Shown one piece after another: positions 1-8,448 of a DNA stretch of 64,000 bases; the first letter of the stretch is position 1; each line of letters opens with the position of its first letter. This stretch comes from Streptomyces sp. NBC_00353. GTDB taxonomy: Bacteria; Actinomycetota; Actinomycetes; Streptomycetales; Streptomycetaceae. The notes below the pieces were generated by a model. That model was not told where the DNA came from. It ran no database searches and worked only from the letters and a program-made list of their open reading frames with translations. The position numbers were made by a program, and so were the translations under genes. The stretch covers positions 9,235,501 to 9,299,500 of the forward strand of contig NZ_CP107985.1 of the NCBI RefSeq assembly GCF_036108815.1, given 5' to 3'.

Positions 1-973
1 TGTGGGTGTAGAGCAGGAGCAGGCTGCCTTCGGGTAGGTCTATCTCGGTGGCTTCGAAGGGCAGATCTGTCTGTCCCAGGGGTGGCCCTTCGGGCAGGTC
101 GATGACTGTGACCGTGCCGTCGGGTGTGATGACGGCAGGTGAGGGGCTTCCGGCGCCGGCGAGTGTGCAGCGGGAGGAGGCGGGATCGTACACCGCGTAC
201 AGGCATTGGGCGCTGACGGTGCTGGTGGCCTGGGCGTCGTGACTGGGACGGTTGTCGGGGCGGAGCCGGGCCAGGACATCGTCGAGATGGGTGAGCAGTT
301 CCTCGGGCTGCAGGTCGATGTCGGCCAGGGTGCGTACCGCGGTGCGGAGTTCGGTGGCGGTGGCGTCGGCGCCCGGCCCGGCCACGGCGCCGGCGACGAG
401 TCCGACCCGGGTGCCGGACAACGGGATGGCGTCCAGCCAATGGGCACGCATGCCAAGCTGGCTGGAGTCGGTCCGGTAGTGGCTGGCCAGCTCCACCACC
501 GCGGGTTGCGGCAACGCTTCGGGAAGGATGCCGCGTGCTGAGGCGGGAACCGCGCGTGGTGTCTCGGGGGCGCTACCGGCCTGCGTGCCGGCCGGGCGGG
601 GCAGGCTGGGCGGGTTCTGCGTGGCTGTGGCGGGCGTGTGCAGCAGATGCGGCCGCGCCCAGCAGACGAAGAGGCCGAAGGCGAAGGACAGCGCGACCGC
701 GGTGATGACGACCGTCCGGCCTCCTGCCGATACCCCGTGGATGGCGAAGCCGTAGATGGCGATGGTGGCAGCCAGCGTGGAGGCTCCGATGATCAGGGAG
801 CGCCGCAGAGGCAGAAGGGCGGCGGCCGCGACGGGGACGAGCACGGAGAACCCCGACCAGCGGACAAGGCCGCCTGAGGAATCCTGGAGCTGCACGGCGC
901 ACGACGCACCGATGTAGACAATGAGCAGCGCACACAGCCACGCGTTCAGTCGAGTGACGGTCATCGTCGTCAT
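1..973 (-). CDS. SpoIIE/PP2C-type phosphatase-like membrane protein, partial (C-terminus beyond window)
   Basis: The reading frame is open from an ATG at 973 to the left edge without a stop, so the C-terminus is missing. An N-terminal stretch with two to three hydrophobic segments (about residues 10-100) and a Pro-rich linker precede a SpoIIE-like domain recognisable by WLDAIPLSGTRVGLVAG, the LYAVYDPASSRCTLAGAG strand pair and LLLLYTH at the edge. The family normally reads VVGDVVGHG and AGHPPP; here the matching positions read VAGAVAGPG and AGSPSP, so the metal-ligand Asp and the His are absent. It may be an inactive or regulatory homologue of a PPM serine phosphatase. A second in-frame ATG at 964 has better spacing (11 nt) from GGAAAGG, so it could be the true start. 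It lies 44 bp downstream of the next phosphatase on the same strand, probably in one operon. Confidence 0.8.
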   Translation of the reverse strand, partial: MTTMTVTRLNAWLCALLIVYIGASCAVQLQDSSGGLVRWSGFSVLVPVAAAALLPLRRSLIIGASTLAATIAIYGFAIHGVSAGGRTVVITAVALSFAFGLFVCWARPHLLHTPATATQNPPSLPRPAGTQAGSAPETPRAVPASARGILPEALPQPAVVELASHYRTDSSQLGMRAHWLDAIPLSGTRVGLVAGAVAGPGADATATELRTAVRTLADIDLQPEELLTHLDDVLARLRPDNRPSHDAQATSTVSAQCLYAVYDPASSRCTLAGAGSPSPAVITPDGTVTVIDLPEGPPLGQTDLPFEATEIDLPEGSLLLLYTH

Positions 974-1017
974 CGCCTTTCCATAGAAGGTGTGTCGTTC
1001 CGGGAGCACCAGGCGCG

Positions 1018-2277
1018 TCACGGGTGGGCCTCCATGGGGTGGGGGCGCTGGGGCAAGTCCGGACCCTGGCCGGTGTCCGGCGCGGAGGTGCGCTGGACGG
1101 CCACCAGGGCGAGGTCGTCCTCCAGGCGTCCGCCGGTGTGGGTGTCCACGTCATGGTTGATGTGCAGCAGCAGGCTGTGCGGGCATTCCCAGGGCCAGGT
1201 GGAGGCCCGCTCGAGGATCGGATAGAAGCCGCCGGTGATGTTGCGGGCTTCGATGACGCCGTCGGTGTACAGCAGCAGGGTGTCTGCGGGGCCGAACTCG
1301 AAGGTGTCGACGTGGTAGGTGTCGGGAGAGGTGCTCGCCAGCCCAAGGGGTGGTGCGGGATGAAGTATGGGCAGGGCGGCCACCTTGCCGCGGTGGCCCC
1401 ACAGGGGTGAGGGGTGCCCGCAGCTGATGACCTGGACGAGAGGAGCCTCGTCGGGGATTTCTACCAGGAGCGCGGTGATGAAGCGCTCGCTGCTCTCGGG
1501 GTCGCTGTCGGTGAGCTGCGCCAAGTGCCTGCGGACGCTGCTCTCCAGGGCGGCAGCCAGTTCGGGAAGGGTGGCGTGCTGGTAAGCGGCCTCGCGGAAG
1601 GCCCCGAGAACGGCGGAGGCGTCCTCGACGGCGGGCAGGCCCTTGCCGCGGACATCGCCGATGAGGAACCGGGTCGCCCGGCCGGTCCGGGCGGCGGCGT
1701 ACAGGTCGCCGCCCACCAGGGCGTGCGCCGCGGCCGCCCGGTACGTACAGGCGACGCGCAGCGGACCCAGCTGCCGGGGCAGGGGGCGCAGCACGACCCG
1801 CTGGGCCACTTCGGCCACCGCGCGTACCTGGGTCAGTTCCCTCAGGTCGCGGTCGTGCAGCGCCCGGGCGGCGACGACGAAACCCGACACCACCAGCAGG
1901 GCGCCGATGTGGATCGGCAGAAGTGGCGAATGCAGCAGGCCGTCATGGCGGTCGATGACAAACATTGCCGCGCTGGCGGCCAGGGCGGTACCCGCGATGA
2001 AACGGGAGCTGGCGAACGCGGCCGCGGAGGTGGGGGCAGCGACCAGGAGAGGGGACAGATGAATGGTTATGGGGGCGAAGGTGGCGCCCAGAGTGATGGC
2101 GGTGATCAGCGCGACCGGGACCGCAGCCTGAGGGAGGATGCCTCCCGCCAGCAGGCGGCACGGGAAGTGCCGCAGCTGCCACGCGCGGCGGCCGTCGGTA
2201 CCCGCCTGAGCGGCTGGACGCTTCGCCCTGCGGGGGCCGGTGCCGGTCCGGGGGAGCGGGAGAGCGGATCGGGTCAT
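1018..2277 (-). CDS. SpoIIE/RsbU-type PP2C serine phosphatase, membrane-anchored
   Basis: A 419-residue protein. Hydrophobic helices near residues 40-130 anchor it, and a SpoIIE (PPM) phosphatase domain fills the C-terminal half. The expected motifs are all present: GGDLYAA, IGDVRGKG, SCGHPSPLW, LLLYTDGVIEAR and EDDLALVAV, including the metal-binding Asp residues missing from its downstream neighbour. Family members dephosphorylate anti-sigma-factor antagonists in partner-switching cascades; the partner here is unknown. ATG 2277 was chosen because TTGAGG lies about 9 nt upstream and the domain-bearing sequence begins there; an ATG 99 bp further out would add a stretch with no family resemblance. 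It is divergent from the two-component genes at 2511, sharing a 233-bp intergenic region. A SigB/SigF-type sigma factor, a plausible end point of such cascades, is encoded at 37394-38287. Confidence 0.88.
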   Translation of the reverse strand: MTRSALPLPRTGTGPRRAKRPAAQAGTDGRRAWQLRHFPCRLLAGGILPQAAVPVALITAITLGATFAPITIHLSPLLVAAPTSAAAFASSRFIAGTALAASAAMFVIDRHDGLLHSPLLPIHIGALLVVSGFVVAARALHDRDLRELTQVRAVAEVAQRVVLRPLPRQLGPLRVACTYRAAAAHALVGGDLYAAARTGRATRFLIGDVRGKGLPAVEDASAVLGAFREAAYQHATLPELAAALESSVRRHLAQLTDSDPESSERFITALLVEIPDEAPLVQVISCGHPSPLWGHRGKVAALPILHPAPPLGLASTSPDTYHVDTFEFGPADTLLLYTDGVIEARNITGGFYPILERASTWPWECPHSLLLHINHDVDTHTGGRLEDDLALVAVQRTSAPDTGQGPDLPQRPHPMEAHP

Positions 2278-2510
2278 GAGGGGCTGCCTCAAGGGGGAGG
2301 GGATGCATGAATTGATCCCTTTGAGCATCCGCCCCGACGACGTCGGGGCACATCGGTGCCGACCCGCACTGCGCATCCGTAGGACCCTGCACCTGCACCG
2401 CAGGTATGTCCGGACGCGGCTGCGCCATCCCCGCGTACCTTCCTGCGGGTTTCCCGCACGCGCGCCGACAGCGGCTGCCTGACTGCCACAGCGGATCTAC
2501 CGTTGCAGCT

Positions 2511-3176
2511 ATGGACGCCCCCAGCTCCACCCCGTCCCGGCAAGAGCCCCCGGGGACCACCGTCGTACTGGCCGACGATCATCTGGTGGTCCGGGCAGGA
2601 ATGCGGCTGTTGCTGGCCCAGGACCCGGCATTCCGGATTGTCGCCGAGAGCGCCACAGTCCCCGACACCCTCGAAGCCGTGCGTCGGACCCATCCGCGGG
2701 TGCTGGTCCTGGACCTGACCATGGCCGGCCAGTCGAGCCTGCCCATGATTCCCGCGCTGCTCACCGCTTCACCCGGCACGCGGATCCTGATCCTCACGAT
2801 GCAGGAGGATCCGGCGTTCGCCCGCGAGGCGCTACGCACCGGCGCGGCCGGCTACCTGCTCAAGGAGGCAGCCGCCGAGGAACTGCTGGCCGCCGCACAC
2901 CAGGTCGCCCGCGGTGCGACGTACGTCCAGCCGGTGCTGGGAGCCAGGCTCGCCGTTGAGATGCCGGGATCTGCCGACCAGGAGTCACTGACCGCACGCG
3001 AGGCCGAGGTCCTGTCGTTGCTGGCGCTGGGCCACACCAATCAGGAGATCGCGCAGCGTCTCTACGTCTCGGTCCGGACGGTGGAGACCCATCGTGCCCG
3101 GATCCGGGACAAGCTCGGCAAGGACACCCGGGCGGAGCTCATCGCCGCGGCCCGCGAGCGCGGCCTAGTGCCATGA
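2511..3176 (+). CDS. NarL/LuxR-family response regulator
   Basis: This 221-residue protein has a receiver domain (about residues 16-135) with acidic pocket ADD at 21-23, phospho-acceptor Asp68 in VLVLDLTM and switch Lys in YLLKEA. A GerE/LuxR helix-turn-helix follows (LTAREAEVL, IAQRLYVSVRTVETHRARI). It is the DNA-binding output of a two-component system whose kinase gene overlaps its stop codon by 4 bp (ATGA), implying translational coupling. ATG 2511 fits because the receiver domain starts 16 residues later. No Shine-Dalgarno is visible, but TACCGT sits 7 nt upstream of the ATG, so the transcript may be leaderless. In-frame codons extend 105 bp upstream but look non-coding. Targets are unknown; the divergent phosphatase operon is the obvious candidate. 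Confidence 0.92.
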   Translation: MDAPSSTPSRQEPPGTTVVLADDHLVVRAGMRLLLAQDPAFRIVAESATVPDTLEAVRRTHPRVLVLDLTMAGQSSLPMIPALLTASPGTRILILTMQEDPAFAREALRTGAAGYLLKEAAAEELLAAAHQVARGATYVQPVLGARLAVEMPGSADQESLTAREAEVLSLLALGHTNQEIAQRLYVSVRTVETHRARIRDKLGKDTRAELIAAARERGLVP

Positions 3177-4258
3177 GGGGACCGCGCCGGTCCCGATGGG
3201 GCTTTGCCCTGCAGGCGGCGGGAAGCTGTCTGCTGGTGGCCGCGGTGGCTCTGGAGGTCACCGACCAGCCGCTGCCCTCCGAGCTGGCCCTCTCCCTTGC
3301 CGCGGCCACCCCGTACCTTGCGGCAGCCCCGCTGTACACCGCGGGACGCCGGACCTGGATGGTGGTGGCCGGTGCCCTCGCGCTCATGCTCGCCGTGGCC
3401 AGCCTGGTCCGTATCACCGAGCAACCGCTGTTGAACGCCCTGCACGTGCTCCCGCTCATCCTGGTCGCGTACACGGCCTCCACCATCCGCAGCGCAACCC
3501 ACCGCGACCGGGGTCTCCAACGTGAACGTGTCCGAGCCCGCCATGACGGCGCGGAGCGCGAACGCCGCCGCTGGGCACGTGAACTGCACGACGACACCCT
3601 CCAGGAACTCGGCGCCGTGCAGGTGCTGCTCTCCGCCGCCGCCGCCGACGGCCGCCCCGAGGCCATGCGCGGCGCCATCGAGCAGGCACGCTCCCTGGTG
3701 GGCAACCAGATCACCTCGCTGCGCCACCTGATCACGGATCTGCGTCCCTTGGTCCTGGACGAACTGGGACTGCGCGCGGCCTTGGAGGCGCTGTGCCGAC
3801 GCACCTCGGAGACCTTCGGTATCCGCGTCGATCTCCGGATCGATCCGCAGGACACCGAGATCAGCGACCGGCTGACCTCAGAAGCACAGGCCCACGTGTA
3901 CCGCATCGTGCAGGAGGCACTGACCAACGCGGTGAAACACGCTCAGCCCACTCGGATCACTGTCGGTATGGAGGTTGACCGCCATGTGATGACGCTGACC
4001 GTTGCCGACGACGGGCACGGAATGCCTCAGCCCCCGGACTCCAGGCGCTGGCCGGCCCTGCGCGCGGCCACGCCCCCGGCATCCACCGTGCGGGGAGTGG
4101 GGCTCTCCGCCATGCACGAGCGCGCAGACCTCATCGACGCCCAGCTCACGCTCAGTAGTGTTCCTGGGAAGGGCACCACCATCATCCTGAGCGTGCCCCT
4201 TGCCTCGTGGCGGCAGGGTCATGCACAGCCTTCAGACGGAGCTCTTGGCACGGAGTAG
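3173..4258 (+). CDS. NarL-type sensor histidine kinase
   Basis: A 361-residue kinase. Three to four hydrophobic segments lie between residues 8 and 105, followed by a short basic linker. A HisKA_3 dimerisation domain carries RRRWARELHDDTLQELG, with phospho-acceptor His139. The HATPase_c domain shows the N box IVQEALTNAVKHA, D box VADDGHGM and G2 box GVGLSAMHERADLI. There is no large extracellular domain, so the signal is probably sensed within the membrane or by another protein. It overlaps the upstream response-regulator gene by 4 bp and should phosphorylate that protein. The insert PPDSRRWPALRAATPPA between the D and G2 boxes is longer than usual and proline-rich. The ligand cannot be inferred. 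Confidence 0.93.
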   Translation: MRGPRRSRWGFALQAAGSCLLVAAVALEVTDQPLPSELALSLAAATPYLAAAPLYTAGRRTWMVVAGALALMLAVASLVRITEQPLLNALHVLPLILVAYTASTIRSATHRDRGLQRERVRARHDGAERERRRWARELHDDTLQELGAVQVLLSAAAADGRPEAMRGAIEQARSLVGNQITSLRHLITDLRPLVLDELGLRAALEALCRRTSETFGIRVDLRIDPQDTEISDRLTSEAQAHVYRIVQEALTNAVKHAQPTRITVGMEVDRHVMTLTVADDGHGMPQPPDSRRWPALRAATPPASTVRGVGLSAMHERADLIDAQLTLSSVPGKGTTIILSVPLASWRQGHAQPSDGALGTE

Positions 4259-4418
4259 CCCTCCGGCGGTCAGGTGGATGGGCAGCCCCACCGTGTCCTT
4301 CGGGCCGAACTACTGCGCACTGAAGGCTCCGTGACGGTCATCTGGCGACGGTCGGTGTGGGTGCGGGAGAGGGGGCTGCTGCAGGCCGCACTTCCGTCGG
4401 CTCTCTGCTCACCGGAAT

Positions 4419-5006
4419 TCACGACGGCGGTAGCAGTGGGGGACGAGCGTAAGACGGAGGGTTCGCCCGGGCGACGGCGCTCCAGCGGGCGCATTCCTCC
4501 TGGTGGGAGCCGCTGTTCGTCGCATCCGCGACGGTGATTTGCACTTCTGCGGTCGTCGCGTTGACGCGGGTGAGGAGGCTGAGGGGCCAGGCAGGCTCGT
4601 GAGGCTCGGCGCCGTCGAAGGGATGCCAGTCCCACGGGCCGTCGAAGCGCCAGGCGCGGCCGGCCTTGTCGGCGACCTCGTCGCCGGGCTCCAGGAAGGC
4701 GTAGGGGCGGAAGGTCAGGTCGAAGGCGAGCGGGATGTCGTCGTCCGGGTCAAAACTCTCCCCTTGTTCCTCCAGACAGGAGTCGAACGAGAGGCCTACC
4801 GGTAGGACGACCACCAGCCGACCGGGGCGAGGCAGCCGGCCGGTCTCCTGGGGCGGGGAGTAGTGAGCGACGTCGATGACGTGCACGAGGGTCGGCGGGA
4901 TGCCGACGCGGCACATGCCGCCGATGGTGAGCCGGTGAGGCGCGGGATCGGTGCGGAACAGCCCGCGGGCCTGGTCGCCCTGTCCTGCATCGCCGTGGAT
5001 GGCCAC
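4419..5006 (-). CDS. Hypothetical protein, possibly 5'-truncated
   Basis: A 195-residue frame from a GTG at 5006. I recognise no family. The protein is Trp/Pro-rich in its middle (RFDGPWDWHPFDG, EPHEPAWPLSLLTR) with an acidic patch FDPDDDIPLAFDL; it has no signal peptide or membrane helix. The same frame stays open for another 75 bp upstream and still reads like protein (KWPWWSVDPDCEWIHW), but it meets a TAG near 5094 without a good start codon. The natural N-terminus may therefore have been lost, possibly to the IS110 element that begins nearby. The GTG start is a default choice. It converges with the histidine kinase gene across 160 bp. Confidence 0.5.
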   Translation of the reverse strand: MAIHGDAGQGDQARGLFRTDPAPHRLTIGGMCRVGIPPTLVHVIDVAHYSPPQETGRLPRPGRLVVVLPVGLSFDSCLEEQGESFDPDDDIPLAFDLTFRPYAFLEPGDEVADKAGRAWRFDGPWDWHPFDGAEPHEPAWPLSLLTRVNATTAEVQITVADATNSGSHQEECARWSAVARANPPSYARPPLLPPS

Positions 5007-5094
5007 CTCGCCGTTCCAGTGGATCCACTCGCAGTCCGGGTCGACCGACCACCACGGCCACTTGAGGACGACTTCCCCGCCTAATGGGAGCTAC

Positions 5095-6740
5095 GGAGTC
5101 GGGGAATGCTCGGTTCCGTAGCCGCCAGCAGGTGAGCACTATCGCCGCCGGAACCAGCCGAGTTCTGGAGTCAGACCGTGCCCCTGCTGGTCGGCCGGGA
5201 GGCCAGACCGCTGATGGGGTGGCGTGCCCGCCCCACGGGGGCGTGAGCACTGGATCCATTAGGCCGCGTGCCGCGCCTTCCGCAGGCTGCACCGCTGTGT
5301 CAAGTACGAGACGGGGAGGGTCTGTTGCTGCTGATCGGTGATGACTGGGCCGAGGACCACCACGATGTCGAGGTCCAGGACGAGACCGGCCACAAACTGG
5401 CCGCCGCGAACCTGCCCGAAGGGGTGGCAGGCATCGCGAAGCTGCACGAACTGATCGCCCGCCACGGCGGCGCGGACCTGGACCCAGCCGAGGTCGTGGT
5501 CGGCATCGAGACCGACCGCGGCTCGTGGGTGCAGGCCCTGATCGCCTCCGGCTACCAGGTGTTCGCGATCAACCCCCGCCAGGTCAACCGCTTCAAGGAA
5601 CGCTATGCCTCCTCCGGCGCCAAGAGCGACAAGGGCGACGCGCACGCGCTGGCGGACATGGTCCGCATCGACCGGGACCAGCTTCGACCGGTGGCCGGGG
5701 ACAGCGAGCAGGCCCAGGCCGTCAAGGTCGTCGCCCGTGCTCACCAGAGCCTGATCTGGGAACGCACCCGCACCTTCCAGCGGCTGCGTTGCACTCTGCG
5801 CGAGTACTTCCCAGCCGCTTTGGCCGCATACGCGGACCTGACACTGACCAGCACGGACGCGCTGGAACTGCTGATCAAGGCACCTGCCCCGGCAGCCGGG
5901 GCAAAGCTGACCCGCACCCAGATCACCGCCGTCCTGACGCGCCACCGCCGCCGCAACCGGGACGCGAAAGCGGCCACCATCCAGGCCGCGCTGCGTGAGC
6001 CGCAACTTGGTCTGCCCGAACCGGTCACCGCCGCCTACGCGGCCACCGCCACCGCCCACGCCCGCTTGATCATCGCGCTGAACGAGCAGATCGCCGCGAT
6101 GGAAGAGCAGGTGAAGACCCATTTTCTGGCGCACCCGGACGCTGAGATCTACCTCTCGATGCCTGGCATCGGGGAGATCACCGGCGCCCGGGTGCTTGCC
6201 GAGTTCGGAGACGATCCCACCCGATACGCCAACGCGAAAGCCCGCAAGAACTATGCCGGCACCAGCCCCATCACCCGAGCCTCCGGCAAGAGCCACAGCG
6301 TCCAGGCCCGCTACGTCCGCAACAACCGCCTCGCCGACGCCCTGCAATCCCAGGCGTTCGCTGCCCTGCGATCACCGGGCGCCCGCCGCTACTACGACAA
6401 GCAACGCGCCCGCGAGGTCGGCTACAACCCCGCCCTCCGCCAGCTCGGCAACCGGCTCGTCGGCATCCTCCACGGCTGCCTCAAAACCCGTACCCACTAC
6501 GACGAAGCCACCGCCTGGTCACACCATGCCTACACCTCTGCCGCTTGACCTCAAACGACATGGGGTGTCTGACTGCTGCCTGCCCGTGACCAGGGCCTCA
6601 GTAAACGGACAGGAGATCCTGAGGACGTCGCCCACACGCAGATCCATCACACGCCCCCTACCCCTGCACCTGATGTCACGGGAGGTGACCGTACCGCGTT
6701 GGTACGACAGCCGAGGCGCCGGTGCAGCGTTCGGAATGAT
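5095..6740 (+). mobile_element. IS110-family insertion sequence (ends approximate)
   Basis: One intact IS110-type transposase lies between non-coding flanks of roughly 230 bp (left) and 190 bp (right). No terminal inverted repeat or target duplication is evident, as expected for this family, so the boundaries are estimates. The left one is set where the open frame of the neighbouring hypothetical gene ends; the right one where the next gene context begins. The left flank holds a GC-rich hairpin (CGCCCC / GGGGCG around 5229-5243) and the right flank (6549-6740) has no convincing gene. In IS110-group elements the flank next to the transposase encodes a structured bridge RNA that directs target choice; whether one is present here needs a covariance search. 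Confidence 0.5.
5325..6548 (+). CDS. IS110-family transposase (DEDD/serine recombinase type)
   Basis: A 407-residue protein with both IS110 domains. The N-terminal RuvC-like DEDD domain shows LLIGDDWAEDHHDV, GIETDRGSW and SDKGDAHALADM. The C-terminal transposase_20 domain shows the hairpin-like SMPGIGEITGARVLAEFGDD, then KNYAGTSPITRASGKS, whose SG is strongly conserved in the family, and YDKQRAREVGYNPALRQLGNRL. TTG 5325 was chosen because GGGGAGGG lies a few bases upstream and known homologues begin at this point; a GTG at 5268 in the same frame would add 19 residues with no resemblance. The frame is uninterrupted, so the element may be active. It separates the possibly truncated hypothetical gene from the methyltransferase. 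Confidence 0.93.
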   Translation: MLLIGDDWAEDHHDVEVQDETGHKLAAANLPEGVAGIAKLHELIARHGGADLDPAEVVVGIETDRGSWVQALIASGYQVFAINPRQVNRFKERYASSGAKSDKGDAHALADMVRIDRDQLRPVAGDSEQAQAVKVVARAHQSLIWERTRTFQRLRCTLREYFPAALAAYADLTLTSTDALELLIKAPAPAAGAKLTRTQITAVLTRHRRRNRDAKAATIQAALREPQLGLPEPVTAAYAATATAHARLIIALNEQIAAMEEQVKTHFLAHPDAEIYLSMPGIGEITGARVLAEFGDDPTRYANAKARKNYAGTSPITRASGKSHSVQARYVRNNRLADALQSQAFAALRSPGARRYYDKQRAREVGYNPALRQLGNRLVGILHGCLKTRTHYDEATAWSHHAYTSAA

Positions 6741-6819
6741 CAAGTGCGGCCCGGCCTGTTGTGCCTGGCCTCATCGTTCCCGGTCCGGCCGATGGGGGCT
6801 GGGCGAGAAGGGGCTCGCC

Positions 6820-7560
6820 TCAGGCCGGCTTGCGCCATACGGAGATGTGCTTCGCGGAGTCCTGGGTGAACGGCGCCCTGTCCCAGTCCGCGACGCGCAG
6901 TTCCAGCTCGAGCTCCGCCATCCGTGCCATGAGGTCGAGTTCCGCCGGCCACGCGTACCGGTGCCGGGAGCTGCTGCGGCGGTAGCGGCCGTCGTCGCCG
7001 TCGCGGGTCAGGTGGTGCGAGACGAGGATCTGCTCGACCAGGTCGAAGGTGTCGAAGCCGAGATGCCGCTCGGAGACGTCGAACGGCACCGCGACCTGCC
7101 CGGGTGGCAGGAACCGCAGCGCCGGCACGCCCAGCTCGATGACGAACCGGCCGCCAGGCGCCAGGTGCCGTGCGGCGTTTCGGAAGCACTCGACCTGCTC
7201 GTCCTGGGTGAGCAGGTTCGTGATGGTGTTGTAGACGAGATAGACCAGGGTGAACTTGCCAGGGACGGTGGTCGTGGCCATGTCCCCGACGGTGACCGGG
7301 AGCGTGTCCTCGTCGATTTTGCGCCGCAGGACCGCTGCCATGTGCTCGGACAGTTCGATGCCCACTACTGGCACGCCTCGTTCCCGGAGCGGGACGCCCA
7401 CTCGTCCGGTTCCGATGGCGAATTCCAGTGCCCGGCCGTCTCCGGCGAGTTCGGTGAGGAAGTCGAGAGTCGGTCCGAGAACAGCGCCCGAGGACATCTC
7501 GTGTTCCTCGGCGTCGTAGCGGTCGGCGGTCGCACGGGTCCACAGTTCACTGCTCGTCAC
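6820..7560 (-). CDS. Class I SAM-dependent methyltransferase
   Basis: About 246 residues. Motif I is ALEFAIGTGRVGVPL, followed by an acidic residue after strand 2 (VVGIELSEHM), DMATTTVPGKFTLVYLVYNTI for motifs II-III and RHLAPGGRFVIELG for motif IV. This is the Methyltransf_25/11 fold; the substrate (small molecule or protein) is unknown. GTG 7560 was chosen because homologous sequence (SELWTRATADRYDAEEHE) starts immediately after it; the frame extends 53 codons further upstream into sequence overlapping relics on the other strand. No strong ribosome-binding site is visible. It stands alone between an IS110 element and degraded genes. Confidence 0.85.
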   Translation of the reverse strand: MTSSELWTRATADRYDAEEHEMSSGAVLGPTLDFLTELAGDGRALEFAIGTGRVGVPLRERGVPVVGIELSEHMAAVLRRKIDEDTLPVTVGDMATTTVPGKFTLVYLVYNTITNLLTQDEQVECFRNAARHLAPGGRFVIELGVPALRFLPPGQVAVPFDVSERHLGFDTFDLVEQILVSHHLTRDGDDGRYRRSSSRHRYAWPAELDLMARMAELELELRVADWDRAPFTQDSAKHISVWRKPA

Positions 7561-7623
7561 GAGCGGCCACTTTGCCGGGCTCGGCGGGGCGCTGTCGACG
7601 TATTTACCTTCCACCGGCTCCGG

Positions 7624-7767
7624 GTGCGCGGTCCCGGGGGCCGGGAGCAGACCTTTCAGCCCGACCTGCCCAAGCACACCGAAGACATCCGCTCCGAACT
7701 CAAGCGCCTGGTCAGCCACGGCCTTGCCGAACCCGAGCCGGGCCTGTTCATCCTGCCCCGCCCCTGA
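7624..7767 (+). pseudogene. C-terminal relic of a transposase-associated winged-helix protein
   Basis: The frame ending at the TGA of 7765 reads PDLPKHTEDIRSELKRLV then HGLAEPEPGLFILPRP. This resembles the C-terminus of Streptomyces IS-associated helix-turn-helix proteins, which end in a similar LKRLV..G...EPGLF pattern. No start or upstream domain survives, and the relic overlaps the 5' flank of the methyltransferase on the other strand. Family assignment is from memory of the motif and is tentative. Confidence 0.4.
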
Positions 7768-7776
7768 CAGCGGCTG

Positions 7777-7857
7777 CTGTTGATCGGCCCAGCCGGGTAC
7801 GTCCCGGGGGCGACGTGGACGCTGGATGGCGGAATCACCGGGCCCGACGAAAAGTAG
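7777..7857 (+). pseudogene. 3' remnant of a short-chain dehydrogenase gene
   Basis: Twenty-six codons and a TAG encode LLIGPAGYVPGATWTLDGGI followed by TGPDEK. The GYVPGATWTLDGG pattern is the signature C-terminal strand of short-chain dehydrogenases (usually GYVTGATL.VDGG). Nothing of the Rossmann core is present upstream, so this is a decayed fragment. The 290 bp that follow it (7858-8145) contain no convincing gene. Confidence 0.45.
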
Positions 7858-8145
7858 TGTTCAGCGAGGGTGAGAAGGGTCTGAATCCTGCGGGCGATCG
7901 GCGTTGACGGCGGGCTCATCGCCTCACCCGGTCCGGATCACACGACGGAGTCATGCACACCCACCCATCAGAAGAACACCTCTGTCTCCCAATTCGAATT
8001 GAACCAGAAATTGATCCCCAACTACCGGGAAGTGCTGGGAATCTCGCACCTGCCACACGCGTCGGCACGAGAGGATCCCGTCACCCGGCGCACCCCCCAG
8101 TCACGCACCGGGGCTCCAGCCGCTGATCGACGAGCTGGAAACCCA

Positions 8146-8448
8146 TCACCGGGTCGTCACGTGCGCCCTTGATTCTGTTGCCGCCCACGGAACCGTGACG
8201 ACCGCGATGACCAGCCCCAACACATCCACCGCGAGCCCTCGTTTCCGCCCGTGCACCTTCTTCGCCGGATCCCGCCCCGTCGTGCCGGCAGGAACCCCGG
8301 CTGCGGCGTGGACGCTCTGCGTGTCGAGCACCACCGGACTCGGGTCGGCCAATCGCCTCTTCATCTCCCGTACCTGCCGGCGCCGCAGGTCGTGGATGGT
8401 CTGGTCGGTGCCGTCGTCGCGCCACTTGGCGAAGTAGTAGGTGCGGCT
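8146..8448 (-). pseudogene. IS5-family transposase fragment
   Basis: The minus-strand frame reads RTYYFAKWRDDGTDQTIHDL, then RRQVREMKRRLADPSPVVLD, TQSVHAAAGVPAGTTGRDPA and KKVHGRKRGLAVDVLGLVIA. This is the core of an actinobacterial IS5-type transposase, including the D of VVLDTQSV and the GRKRGLAVD block. It breaks down after VVTVPWAA and lacks both the N-terminal domain and the distal catalytic Glu region. It abuts the 3' end of the MFS gene exactly (the MFS stop lies at 8447-8449), so the element may have inserted at, and redefined, that gene's terminus. Confidence 0.7.
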
